NCBI GenBank assembly: GCA_025617745.1
Contig: CM046858.1
Coordinates: 53,170,045-53,234,044, forward strand
Source: Heliocidaris erythrogramma
Lineage: Eukaryota; Echinodermata; Echinoidea; Camarodonta; Echinometridae
Length of the DNA stretch: 64,000 nucleotides
Reading direction: 5' to 3'
The notes under the pieces are model-generated. The model was not told where the DNA came from. It did no database searches and saw nothing but the letters and a program-made list of their open reading frames with translations. Positions 52,901-62,579 of this stretch are shown piece by piece. Position 1 is the stretch's first letter, and every line of letters starts with the position of its first letter. The position numbers and the translations under genes were made by a program.

Positions 52901-53690
52901 TGTAATAATTTCAAAAAGTCTTTATTAATGAAGATATACAGAAAAAACACTGAGTAATCTGTTCAATGTCAATACCTCTAGTCTTTCACTTTGATTAATA
53001 ATGACTTTAGAAAATTAACTACGTCAAAATTACCATGTGGTATGGTCATATCAATCATGACTATATTTGTTTCTCATTATTCCCAACATTAACATTTAAA
53101 ATAATTCAGCTTGATCTCCACTACTTGTGAAGCACTAAATGACATCTCTAAAATCATGAAAAACAATGCATAGAAATATTTTTAAGTAAAAATGCTAAAG
53201 ATATATATTCATATTATATAATTCTTGCACTTACAACAGGTGATTTGTTAACTTGAGAATATAAAATAACACATAAAGCGATAGTTTCAACTTTCCCGCT
53301 TTTTTCACTGAGTAACCAAGGCCAAATAATTCTCAGCAACAGAAGGAAAATATGTATGAAATCAACATTCATGTATGGTAGCATGTTGGTCTATACTATT
53401 GAATTGGATAAAAATTCATATAAATTGTGTATTTTTATTGTGATTATTAGTTTTTAATTCAATAAATGATGTATGGTGGTCAATACAGAAATGTGAACAA
53501 TTGTAATAACATTTTATACTGCAAAGCACGTCATGTTTAATATTTATATATTAATCACCTTTACATGTTTTTTTTCCAAAATAAGTTTTCATAGATACCC
53601 TGTAGCTTTGCACAACTTGAGCAGGAACATCAGTCGCCAGGCATTTTTTTATAACAAATATCACAGTCATATGGTCATATTTATGACTGA
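52901..53690. other. A+T-rich flank downstream of the ITIM-like receptor gene
   Basis: No gene seen. CATAGATACCCTGTAGCTTT is present twice, at 53591-53610 and 53724-53743, the second just downstream of the receptor stop, suggesting a small local duplication. Confidence 0.4.
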
Positions 53691-53693
53691 TAT

Positions 53694-53699
53694 TTTATT
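53694..53699 (-). terminator. Polyadenylation signal AATAAA for the ITIM-like receptor
   Basis: AATAAA on the minus strand, about 50 bp after the stop codon of the gene ending at 53749. Confidence 0.5.
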
Positions 53700-53748
53700 A
53701 TTAGTGCATTTTTGCCATTTTTCATAGATACCCTGTAGCTTTTCGTCA

Positions 53749-55188
53749 TTATTTGCTGTCTTTCACTGGTAACGGAGGAGGAAGAGGAAAGTTTAATACA
53801 GTTTTATAACTGAATTTGGCTTGTGATTTTTGTAGTTCATGCATCTGACTTATTCTGTGGTTGTCATAGATATAACTGATGCCTTCATCATCCTGGATGT
53901 TGCAGGTTGATTGTAAGCTTGCGTACTCAGAGGAATCCCCATCAGTAGAAGATAAACTGTTTGACGCACAGCTTGAGGATGAACATGACGTGTCACAAGG
54001 GGAGTCTGTTTTGAAGATGTCACATTCATACGGTGATATTTCATTGTTAGTGCATTGCTGCCTTCTTGTAAGAGAGAAAGCAACAGGAGTTTCTTCATAG
54101 ATGGGCTCTGATTGGTCAATTGTATCGTATCCATCAATTTCTTCTGAATAGACGCATTTTGAGGCTTTGCAAGATTCGGTAATTACTGTATCTTTTAGAG
54201 AATGTTTCGGGGAAATCAGGATTTTTGCAGCTGAAAAGCTTATCCCAAGAGCAATAAATCCTAGGATACATATCACTGCGATATAAATGTATGTCTTTTT
54301 CTCCAAACTTCCTGTATGTGCATGACTTTCCTTGTATATTGTGTTATTTGTCACATTGGTTTGCATATCATCGCCAAGTTCTGTCTGTAAATATGGATGA
54401 GTATTTATATCCTGTGTAGTTGATCCAGCATTGGTGGTACTCTGGAAGACTAGATTGTGCAGATTTTTTTTCCTTGGTTGGTCATGATATATTGCTTTCT
54501 CCAACACCACAAATGGACCTATGGTGCACTCAATCTGTTCACCTGGAAAGTGCATCTCGCTAGTTACTAAGCATGTTATAGTCTTATTGTGGAAAGACCG
54601 ATCAATCTGTAGATCTTGTAAAAGAACTTGTGTGTTGTTATCGGTGAAACTGCTTGACTGAGTGATGTTTTTCCAATCCACAAGCCAGGACATCTTCATC
54701 GCAGGATTGCCTTGAGGAACTTCACATCTTGTCGAGATGGTGTCGTTTTCTTGCAAGTTTGGTAGTGCAATTGGACTGCAGAACAATTCCTCCTTCCTGG
54801 GAAAGTACATCACCTTAAGTTTGGCTGGCTTTGAAAGGCAGGTTGTGTTCAGGTTCTGTGAATTTACAATATTAGCAATACAGGTATGTGTGCTCTGACT
54901 GTCTCTCTTCACATTTGCAAATCCAATTCTTGATGTTAAATGCTTTGTCCGAGGGTTAAAATTGATAGCCATAGCATTGTAGGGTACTGGCGGGCTGCTT
55001 ATCCAAGTGATAGAATCTGTTTCAGGATTAGACCTTGACACTGTACATGTGAACATGGCATTTTCCCCTTCCGTTACAGTTAGATCCTGTGGGTGATCCA
55101 CAAAGAAGGATTCAGAATCATTACAAAATGCATTGATCTGAGCACACGAGATCAGTAATATCACTAGCCCATGCATATTGACATCCAT
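53749..55188 (-). CDS. IgSF receptor with ITIM-like motif and SH3-ligand tail
   Basis: 479 aa, single open frame. Signal peptide about 1-21. Ig domain 1 (29-127) is canonical with Cys48, Trp62 and Cys103. Ig domain 2 (128-230) has Cys155, Trp168, Cys206 and an extra pair Cys137/Cys221. Stalk, then transmembrane helix about 300-324. The 155-residue tail carries YDTI354 and YEET364 (spaced like a degenerate ITAM), SEYASL422 (fits the ITIM consensus S/I/V/L-x-Y-x-x-I/V/L), SYIYDN, SYKTV and a terminal PLPPPLPVK (class II SH3 ligand). These suggest phosphotyrosine signalling with SH2-phosphatase or adaptor partners. The extra cysteines and the linker before domain 2 match the paired genes on either side, so it is a distant relative. 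Ligand unknown. Confidence 0.8.
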   Translation of the reverse strand: MDVNMHGLVILLISCAQINAFCNDSESFFVDHPQDLTVTEGENAMFTCTVSRSNPETDSITWISSPPVPYNAMAINFNPRTKHLTSRIGFANVKRDSQSTHTCIANIVNSQNLNTTCLSKPAKLKVMYFPRKEELFCSPIALPNLQENDTISTRCEVPQGNPAMKMSWLVDWKNITQSSSFTDNNTQVLLQDLQIDRSFHNKTITCLVTSEMHFPGEQIECTIGPFVVLEKAIYHDQPRKKNLHNLVFQSTTNAGSTTQDINTHPYLQTELGDDMQTNVTNNTIYKESHAHTGSLEKKTYIYIAVICILGFIALGISFSAAKILISPKHSLKDTVITESCKASKCVYSEEIDGYDTIDQSEPIYEETPVAFSLTRRQQCTNNEISPYECDIFKTDSPCDTSCSSSSCASNSLSSTDGDSSEYASLQSTCNIQDDEGISYIYDNHRISQMHELQKSQAKFSYKTVLNFPLPPPLPVKDSK

Positions 55189-55540
55189 CTTAATATTTCA
55201 TTCTTTGACACTTCCAAAACACTGTATAGCAAAAGAAAGTATTCTAACTTGACTAGGAGCAGTCTGTGGCAACTGAATCTTCTTTCTATTATATTTTATG
55301 GTGACAGCTGCATTGTAAAATCTGTCAAATTTTGAATTATAGTGGTTTCAATTGCCAGTAGTAGTTTCCTCAATGACATGATAACTAACTTTTGTTTGGA
55401 TTGATGCACAAAAGGTACTTATTTGCTTAAGTGGGTAGTATTGAATGCAATTTATTATTCAGGGGTGCCATCAAAAGTGATTTTATGTGATTAATTAGTT
55501 TAGATTTCTGTCAGCCATGAACTTTTACCTAATGACTTTG
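55189..55540. other. Upstream flank of the ITIM-like receptor
   Basis: No gene seen; presumably promoter or 5' untranslated region. No TATA box or initiator stands out. Confidence 0.35.
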
Positions 55541-55544
55541 TAAT

Positions 55545-55860
55545 AAGAGGTGTGGTGGTCTAGTGGATATGTCATGTGACTCTGGATCATATGTTTCACA
55601 ATTTTTGTGACAGCTACATTTGCTACACTCCTCCCAGGTTTAGTAAATGGACTCTAGGGAGTTATCCCTCGTATATTTTCATTGCTTTGAGGCAAATGGG
55701 CTGGAGCCAGTGTATTGATATTACTTTGCAGGTGCATTAAACATTCCCTGATATCAAAGATAGTAATTACAATGTATATGCATTTATATAGCACCTATTA
55801 TACATAATAGTTTTTGTCACAGAGCACTTTACAGAATACCCTGGTCATGGGATCCATTTA
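55545..55860 (+). mobile_element. Degenerate SINE with L2-type tail
   Basis: GTGGTGGTCTAGTGGATATG at 55551 resembles a tRNA box A. A core with CTACACTCCTCCCAGGTTTAGTAAATGG follows, then CATTTATATAGCACC..CACAGAGCACTTTACA, an L2-type 3' tail. The core recurs at 60870-60960 (CCACCCAGGTGTAGTAAATGGG), so this is a family. Confidence 0.6.
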
Positions 55861-55874
55861 TGCACACAACATGT

Positions 55875-57110
55875 TTATGCTAGGTTTATATTATGTTCCC
55901 GGCGGCCATGGCAGTCACGTTTCAGACCATCGTTGACAAAATGGGATGGATGTCAGACAAAGTGGGGGACGGGATTGGCAAACGTGACAGGCCGTGATTG
56001 CTGTGGATGCCAGGCCAGATTTTTAAACTGTCAACAAATTTGCCACGGCTGTCACGTTGCAGATGAGAAACCTAATAGGCTGTAGTAAAACGGAGTGAAC
56101 GCAACAAAACGTGACAGTACAGAATAGGCTGTAACAAATCTTGGAGGCGGTCCGTAGTGGGATGGGAAGCATGTGTGTTCCCCGGCATCTGATGGCCCTT
56201 TCAAGTTTTGTGACGTTCTGCTGCGTTTAGTGTGCATTCTATCATGGTTGCTTCACGTTTTGTCCTGTTTTGCCACATTTTGTCACGGTTCTCACGACAA
56301 GCTAGGGTGTATGGTAGCCGTTTTGTTGTGTTCAATAATGGCGCGTCCTGGGAAGTGACGGTTTACACGCCTGGCGCATTGCGTTCTACTACGGTCTGAC
56401 ATGGTGCGCACAGGTTGGGAGAGAGTACAGAGAAGCTGGGCCCGGCAAGCGCTAGGAGAGCTTCATTCAAGGTTCTGCCTTCTATCTTCCGATAACCATT
56501 CGCGCACCCACATGGATCTTGGCGTTCTGATCCACCTTCCTCACCTTCTTCACCTTCTTCCTGCCTGCTGCACTCTGGCCTTCCCTCTCTGAATTACTGC
56601 TGCTGGCCTCCTTCTTGCTGACGCAAAGACTGGATGTACATACATGTATGCACCCAGCAAACTCGCAAACACAAAATCTTCTTCATCTTTGGCATTTATG
56701 ATGTTGTCTCGTCTAAGTCTCAGGATATACGGTAATGATTGCTATATTGCTTGGGAGACCTTTTTTATATACCTTGGGCAAAAACATGCTCCAAAGCTGC
56801 CCATGCAGCATCCACGTTTCAACCGTAGAAAGCCTTGACAGAATGTGAAAAGCGTGTCAGACCTTGATCAGAACGTGAGAAACCTGACGGGCCTGGAGGG
56901 AGCGTACTGGCATCTGTGGTAGGTTGCAGGCCATACTGTAGCCTCCAGGACTCAGCAGCACACCCCCCCCCCCCCATGGTACGTCACGGATACCACGATA
57001 GACCATGAGAAAACTTAGCAAGACCTTTAAAAATTTGAATTCAGAGAAAAAAATGTTTCGGGCAAACGGCTGCCGTGGACGCCAGGAATATAATGTAAAC
57101 CTAGCATTGG
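55875..57110. mobile_element. 1.24-kb GC-rich element with long TIRs
   Basis: TATGCTAGGTTTATATTATG plus TTCCCGGCGGCCATGGCAG at 55875 is mirrored by CTGCCGTGGACGCCAGGAAT plus ATAATGTAAACCTAGCATT ending at 57110, an imperfect TIR of about 40 bp. The interior is much richer in G+C than its surroundings and full of related CGTGACAG / CGTGAGAAACCTGACGGG / GTCACGTT words in both orientations. No transposase or other domain found; the open frames near 56173-56592 look incidental. Confidence 0.6.
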
Positions 57111-57640
57111 GGAGGAAATGTGTAGAAAATAAGTGTAGCTTTCATGATTAATAGTAGTAGTGGTAGTATAGGATTATGGAAATGAGAAAAGTTTCAGTGG
57201 TAGCTTTGTCCAGGTTTCTTTGTGACATGTCACATATAACAAAGAAATGAGAAAACGGGCAATAATATTTATTACACCAGTAAGGCACCTTTGCACAAAA
57301 TTGTACAACAGTTTTATCTGAAGTTTGTAATATCATGTACGTATAGCAATTATTTGTTTGGAAATATACATATACACTGTAGCAGTCATTATTTTCTTGA
57401 CTTGCGCTATTTGATTTGCAATTTCCCGGATTGATTTTTGACTTGACTTAGACTTGTGCCAAGAATACTTGTGACTTGACTTGGACTGGCAAAAAGAAGG
57501 GGATTTGCTTAAACACTGCAAGTCATGCACACGCAATGCAGCATTATGAGTGAAAATATGCTTTGGAAGTTGTAATATACAATGTGCAAAATACACTTTA
57601 AGAAACACACACACACACACTCTCGTTTACATGGCTTTAC
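57111..57640. other. Non-coding stretch with GACTTG words and (CA)n
   Basis: No gene seen. TTGACTTGACTTAGACTTGTG and GTGACTTGACTTGGACTGG (57440-57490) foreshadow the array at 58359. (CA)n at 57605-57621. Confidence 0.45.
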
Positions 57641-57800
57641 TTCCGAGGACAACTATTGTTCCTCTATTGTTACTCGTCCTCGGACAGTCGACGGAATAAG
57701 GCATAAATTCATTGTTCGACGTTCGAGGACTATTGTCCGGCTTCCGAGGACCATTGTTGTCATGATTTTTTTTTTGTTCTCTGTCCGAAAATGTCCTCGG
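57641..57800. mobile_element. 160-bp palindrome-rich element between CA repeats
   Basis: TCCGAGGACA at the start and TGTCCTCGGA at the end form a 10-bp TIR; internal TCGTCCTCGGACAG and CGAGGACTATTGTCCGG are further copies. It lies between (CA)n tracts (57605-57621 and 57818-57833), so it may have inserted into a CA microsatellite. Confidence 0.45.
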
Positions 57801-57840
57801 ACATAATGCTAAACAAACGCACACACACACACGCACATAC

Positions 57841-58358
57841 ACCCAGAGAGCAAATGCACACAGGTTTTCACAGGATAGATGCTTATATTCAAATGTGCCA
57901 AACATCATTTATTTACATGTTCCTTTTCTCTGATAATTGTATGAATTTCCATAAACGGAACTTACAGCTATAGGATAATGGCATATAACACTAGTTTATG
58001 ACACAACACTTTAATATTTTACCTTCAGAAATTAAGAAATAGATGACATTTCTTAGAACAATTATTGGAGGGTTTCTAAATGCTACTGATTTCTGATGCA
58101 TAATTAATTGTCATAGAACAAAAAATATGTTTGCCATTTTATGAAATTAATATACACGTACATGTACCTTCCTGATATCAGGTACCTTCCTGATACCAGG
58201 TACACCATAACAAATAATGAGGATATATATATACACATATTTGTAAACAACAATAAATGCGCATAAGCAATAGATCGCATTTTGAGAAAGTGTAAGTATG
58301 AAAGTTAGATAGCCAACACAAACTGGGAAGATAGATCTACGTACTCATACCATATTGA
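57841..58358. other. A+T-rich stretch without genes
   Basis: Nothing coding seen. TACCTTCCTGATA(T/C)CAGG is repeated in tandem at 58164-58201. Confidence 0.4.
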
Positions 58359-58490
58359 CTGCACTTGACTGGTGACCAACTGACTTGTGACTTGTAACTT
58401 GACTTGAGTTGGCTGGAGACCAAATGACTTGTGATTTGACTTGATTTGACCAGTGAGCAAAATGACTTGTAACTTGCTTAGACTTTCCAC
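58359..58490 (+). repeat. Degenerate GACTTG array
   Basis: About a dozen GACTTG / AACTTG / GACTTGA words in 130 bp (ACTTGTGACTTGTAACTTGA at 58381). Two longer subunits of about 57 bp can be seen (ACTGGTGACCAACTGACTTG versus CCAGTGAGCAAAATGACTTG). Confidence 0.7.
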
Positions 58491-59710
58491 AAATGACTGT
58501 GGCATATATATATATATATACATCCAGGCAGAGAAAAGCCCGCTTTAGCATATCAATATGTTAATTTTACTCACGCATACAATCTATAGAAGACATTTAT
58601 CATACTTTTGGTGGTAGCCTGAAAATACATTAAATTCCTTTTCTATTCTTTGGGTACATGTACTGTGTATAGAACATTTGAACTACAAAGTACATGGAAA
58701 AAGACATTTGCCGTTAATAACAATATTTGTTGTCATGGGGTCTGCATTGTCCCATGACAGATATCTTAAAGTCACAGCTAGTTTAAGTGATATTGACTGT
58801 TACTGATATATGCATTCATTTCAAATCTTAAAATTCATTCACTTGGTTCTTTGAAACTGGTATATGAACAGAGAAAGACATAATTTTAAATCTGTTTGAT
58901 TCTTTGATTTTAGGTAATATATATCTAACATCAAAATAACGAGCATTTTGTATATATGAGACCGTTATTATACCATAGTCAACATGTATTTATGACTCAG
59001 TGATACATGTATGTTTCTACCTTAATGCAGTTAAATTCTTTCAGTGCCGATGGCACGTATATGTGACAGATTTTCATTCACCAATTGTTCGACCACAGGA
59101 AAGGTATATATGGTGGTCAATATATATCAAAATTTTGAGCAGAAATCAAGCATTCTGAATATATGATAATAATTATATGCAACTATAGAAAATTGTAGAT
59201 TTTTAAAATGATACGACCTTATTTCAACATTAAAAAATAGTAAACAAATGAGAAACCAGAATATAATGGACAAAAAAGAAAGTTGGGTAAAGTAATAATG
59301 TTTGGTACCATAAGAAATGGTAATAAATTCCCTACAAGTTTTGTACACAATATTTTGTGAAATAAGAGATGGTCAATAAAGTGCAGACATTTGAAAAGTA
59401 AGCATTGATCACATTCTGGTAAAATTTTGAAGAGAGCTAAACCCCTTGGCACAGTAAGAGTTAAACAATATGCATTTTGCTTTCCAGATGAGTCTTTTCA
59501 TGCCACTACGTTTCAGTAACCTACCTCAAATTCCAACATCCAGTCCAAATATATAAAGTAAGACCAAATTATAGGAAAACAAATATTTCTAAAAGATATG
59601 AAAATACCACACCATATATTGGAACAATGGCTACTGACTTAATAAAGGCACCAAGCATTTCCCCCATAGGCCTTGGGTTAATCGTTACTGTTTTTTTCCT
59701 ACTGTATATA
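58491..59710. other. A+T-rich stretch downstream of the second IgSF pair
   Basis: No gene seen. (TA)n at 58505-58519. It may contain the 3' untranslated region of the gene ending at 59713. Confidence 0.4.
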
Positions 59711-59716
59711 CTTTAT
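59711..59716 (-). terminator. AATAAA overlapping the type 1 stop codon
   Basis: The last codons of the type 1 gene read GAA TAA AG on the minus strand, so a perfect AATAAA overlaps the stop. Whether it is used is unknown; if so the 3' untranslated region is almost nil. Confidence 0.35.
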
Positions 59717-60786
59717 TCCTTCTCACAGCACTTACGCATTTCATCAACTGATTTCTTGATCTCTTTCAATTCACTTGTCAAACGGTTTTCTACTCTCTGG
59801 AAGCAGTATAACATGAAAATGATATTTACAAGAAAAAATATACTTGCAATAATAATCAGGCTTACTGATAGTATTATGCTTTTACCTTCACCTTCAACTT
59901 TAACAATTACATTCTGTTTTCTATTTCCATTGTCAGTACTTTCGTATGTGACAGTATTGGCCTGTTGTGGGATACCACTTGTTTTTCCTCCTTTTACAAG
60001 GGACTCATGTGATGATGATTCCTTATAAAAAGAAGTTGTGGTTGAACTGTAGGAGCATGAATTTATCTCTGTTGTGTTGTCAGGACTCCATACATAATCA
60101 TTACACTCACACAGCGTCTTTGGCAATCTGTAAGTTGAGGAACAGCAAACCAATGGAAGAGTTGTCCTCACCCAAATTTTCTGTAGGGTGTGAGTTTGGT
60201 TTGAAATGGGAATTGTCCATGGAGGCAATTGCTCGTTATTCTGAAAACATAAAATGTACCCTGGATCTGTGCCTGCAATTGCTGAGCAATTCATCATTTC
60301 CCAAACTTCATTTATGCCAAAGTGCACTTTTTTCACAGTACTCATAGCACAAGATGCTCTTCCAGGGGGGTACTCGATAGATACTGAAAACTTTTGAGTT
60401 GTATGCTCCACAACGTTACCGTCCGTTACAACTTCACATATGTATTCTCCCACATCTGTACGAGAAATGTTTTGAATTTGTAAATGAACAATTTGGCCAT
60501 TAGATGGTACAGCAGATATTTTGATCTTATACCGCCTGTATTGACTAGCTGTCAGCATATTCACTACTTTTCTGCCATTCTGAAAAAACGGTGCATTTTC
60601 CCCTACTCTGAGTTGAATATTGAGGTGTTCCTCAATGTGATATACATATCTTAATTCTGCAAGCTCTCCCTCTGTGAAAGTAAACTGAAAAGACATGCAT
60701 GCAGGACAAAATGTTGCAAATGCAACAAGGATGAAGTGTAGAATGTACATATTGAACCGGTAAAACACATACAGATTTACATTCAT
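59713..60786 (-). CDS. Immunoglobulin-superfamily membrane protein, type 1 (second pair)
   Basis: 357 aa in one frame; an internal Met at 13 (MYILHFILVAFATFCPA) gives a cleaner signal peptide than Met1. Domain 1 (32-138) has D-V-G-E-Y-I-C117 but no B-strand Cys (ELAELRYVYH), like 32965-33990. Domain 2 (139-234) starts YPPGRASC146, then Cys167, ILC180F in place of the core Trp, Cys214-Cys215, and CECNDYVW. Stalk of about 65 residues, transmembrane helix about 303-328, and a 29-residue tail predicted as a short coiled coil (RVENRLTSELKEIKKSVDEM) ending in RKCCEKE, with no Tyr motif. The tail suggests oligomerisation or an adaptor contact. It lies 312 bp from the type 2 stop, with a SINE/L2 piece in the gap. 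Confidence 0.75.
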   Translation of the reverse strand: MNVNLYVFYRFNMYILHFILVAFATFCPACMSFQFTFTEGELAELRYVYHIEEHLNIQLRVGENAPFFQNGRKVVNMLTASQYRRYKIKISAVPSNGQIVHLQIQNISRTDVGEYICEVVTDGNVVEHTTQKFSVSIEYPPGRASCAMSTVKKVHFGINEVWEMMNCSAIAGTDPGYILCFQNNEQLPPWTIPISNQTHTLQKIWVRTTLPLVCCSSTYRLPKTLCECNDYVWSPDNTTEINSCSYSSTTTSFYKESSSHESLVKGGKTSGIPQQANTVTYESTDNGNRKQNVIVKVEGEGKSIILSVSLIIIASIFFLVNIIFMLYCFQRVENRLTSELKEIKKSVDEMRKCCEKE

Positions 60787-60804
60787 ATATTATTGTACCA
60801 ATAT

Positions 60805-61035
60805 TTCATTGGTCCCGCCGCGGCACTAATGTCCTTTGGCAAGATATTAATCTACATTTGCCACTCTCCACCCAGGTGTAGTAAATGGGTACCTGGTAGG
60901 AATTTATTCCTTGAATGCTTTTAGCGCCTTAGGGCAGCTCGGCTAAAGCCAGGGTAATAGTAGTACTTCAGCGCCTCGGAATAAGTTACATGTACCTAGA
61001 TAGACGGCTAATGTCTATTATTATTATTATTATTA
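60805..61035 (+). mobile_element. SINE core with L2-type tail, between the paired genes
   Basis: GGCAAGATATTAATCTACA, CCACCCAGGTGTAGTAAATG plus GGTACCTGGTAGG, TAGCGCCTTAGGGCAGCTCGG, then GCGCCTCGGAATAAG..AGATAGACGG and a (TTA)n tail at 61015-61035. The 5' tRNA-like head is missing. It shares its core with 55545-55860. Confidence 0.65.
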
Positions 61036-61098
61036 GCTAGGCTACTATGGATAGGCTCACTACATGTATATCCTAAAGGAGATACTGCAGATCCACTT

Positions 61099-62043
61099 TT
61101 AGATCCACTCTACAAATCTAACTGATGCATACATGCAATTAATTAAGACACAGAGTACAATTTGCTTCCAAAAGGAAGATCTGGTAGCAGCATATATTTT
61201 TTGAGCAGCTGATGTAGTATATAACTTTGGAAGTATTTCTGTGATCCTATAAGGTTTCTCTGTAGTAACTGTTGTTACTCTTTCTGACAGATTATCCGTG
61301 GAAAGTACACTTTTTGATGTTGTATGGTGATGGTCTGCAACATATGAAACAAAGTCGGTACACCAATGATAACTTTTGTGGTACCTGTCACTAACTGAGC
61401 AGCATCGTAGTGACCTTCTTGACAGCCAGAATATAGAAGTTATGATGTCATCTCCTGTGATGAAACGGGGATTATGTGCTATAGTTGCGTGATGATGCCT
61501 TGAGTAGCAAATAATGTTACCTTCAGGATAACCGTTTTTCGCTGAGCACCTCAGGGCTGGTAAATGTCCATAGGTTGCATGTGATAAATTCAGTTCTCCT
61601 GGTCTGTACCATTGGCAAAAGGCATTACCAGGGGGATGGTATACGTGCAGAATATACAATTCTGAACGAGTATGGTTGTTGCAGTGAAATACGGCCTTGT
61701 ATTTTCCAGCATCATCTGCCTCTATTGATCTAATTTCAAGAGACACTGTCAAGTGGTCGAAAACTGTCTTTGCTGTGATATGAGTTCTTGCCTGTTTTAC
61801 CTCTGAGAAATGCTGTGTTTGAATAAATGTCCCATTGTTATTGAATAGTCTACCATTAAATGATAAGGAGAAAGTGCAGTTTTGTGAATTCTGATCCACC
61901 AAGAATTCAAAGATGTATTTAACTTTTTCTTCAACATTAACAGTCTCGCAGTGCCTTGGCTGTGGGCAAGTGTCACTTCCCAATGTCAGATCTACTTGTA
62001 GGATGGCAATCAAGTTGGTTATTATGCTTAGGAAAATCAGCAT
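61099..62043 (-). CDS. Immunoglobulin-superfamily protein, type 2 (second pair)
   Basis: 314 aa from the Met at 62043. I prefer this start to the upstream in-frame Met (62070), because TTTTATTTTTCAG, a good acceptor, ends 11 bases before it (62055) and the upstream codons overlap that tract. Signal peptide MLIFLSIITNLIAIL. In 323-aa numbering, domain 1 (32-143) has the D-D-A-G-K-Y motif but Ala in place of the F-strand Cys (YKAVFHC130). Domain 2 (144-243) starts YHPPGNAFC152, then Cys174, IIC188Y, Cys223-Cys224 and CTDFV. After a Thr-rich stalk it ends in WKQIVLCVLINCMYASVRFV plus EWI, a short hydrophobic end that could be a membrane anchor or GPI signal. Paralogue of 34114-34995. Confidence 0.73.
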   Translation of the reverse strand: MLIFLSIITNLIAILQVDLTLGSDTCPQPRHCETVNVEEKVKYIFEFLVDQNSQNCTFSLSFNGRLFNNNGTFIQTQHFSEVKQARTHITAKTVFDHLTVSLEIRSIEADDAGKYKAVFHCNNHTRSELYILHVYHPPGNAFCQWYRPGELNLSHATYGHLPALRCSAKNGYPEGNIICYSRHHHATIAHNPRFITGDDIITSIFWLSRRSLRCCSVSDRYHKSYHWCTDFVSYVADHHHTTSKSVLSTDNLSERVTTVTTEKPYRITEILPKLYTTSAAQKIYAATRSSFWKQIVLCVLINCMYASVRFVEWI

Positions 62044-62579
62044 TGTGGATGTTTCTGAAAAATAAAACAAAAATAGATTTAAAAAGTGCTGAAAATATAT
62101 ATCATTTTGCTATTGCATACATGCTTCATCCCTTGATCTTGGCATGTATTTACCGTATAGTAGATCATAGAAATCAAGCAGTTCCTAAGGGGAGGGGTAC
62201 ACAGGAAACTTATTGATTCAGGTAAATCAATTCATTCATATACCATGCTAAACAATTATGATCTATATTTTTCAAATATTTGAGTACCTTGAGAGGGGGA
62301 AATGATTTTCATGTATGTAGAAATAATTGAATTGAGCTGAACTCTTTCACTGAAATTAAACATGATAGATTTACTATAATTGTATTAGCTGTGACATATT
62401 TATCTATGTACATATTGTTGCCCTATTTAGCTAGTAGCCCTGAAAAACACACTTTTAAACCATTTTTAAGCGAATCAGTAAAATTTGTGAGAGCAGATGA
62501 AGAAATACTGTAATGAAGACTTCACATCGTAGAGAAAAGTTTAGCTATTGATGCAAGCTGGAAGAATATCAATACTCAC

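Noticed and set aside
61099..62070. Start of the type 2 gene at the Met at 62070
   Set aside because: The codons 62070-62055 overlap a T-rich splice acceptor ending in CAG; the Met at 62043 starts a typical signal peptide.
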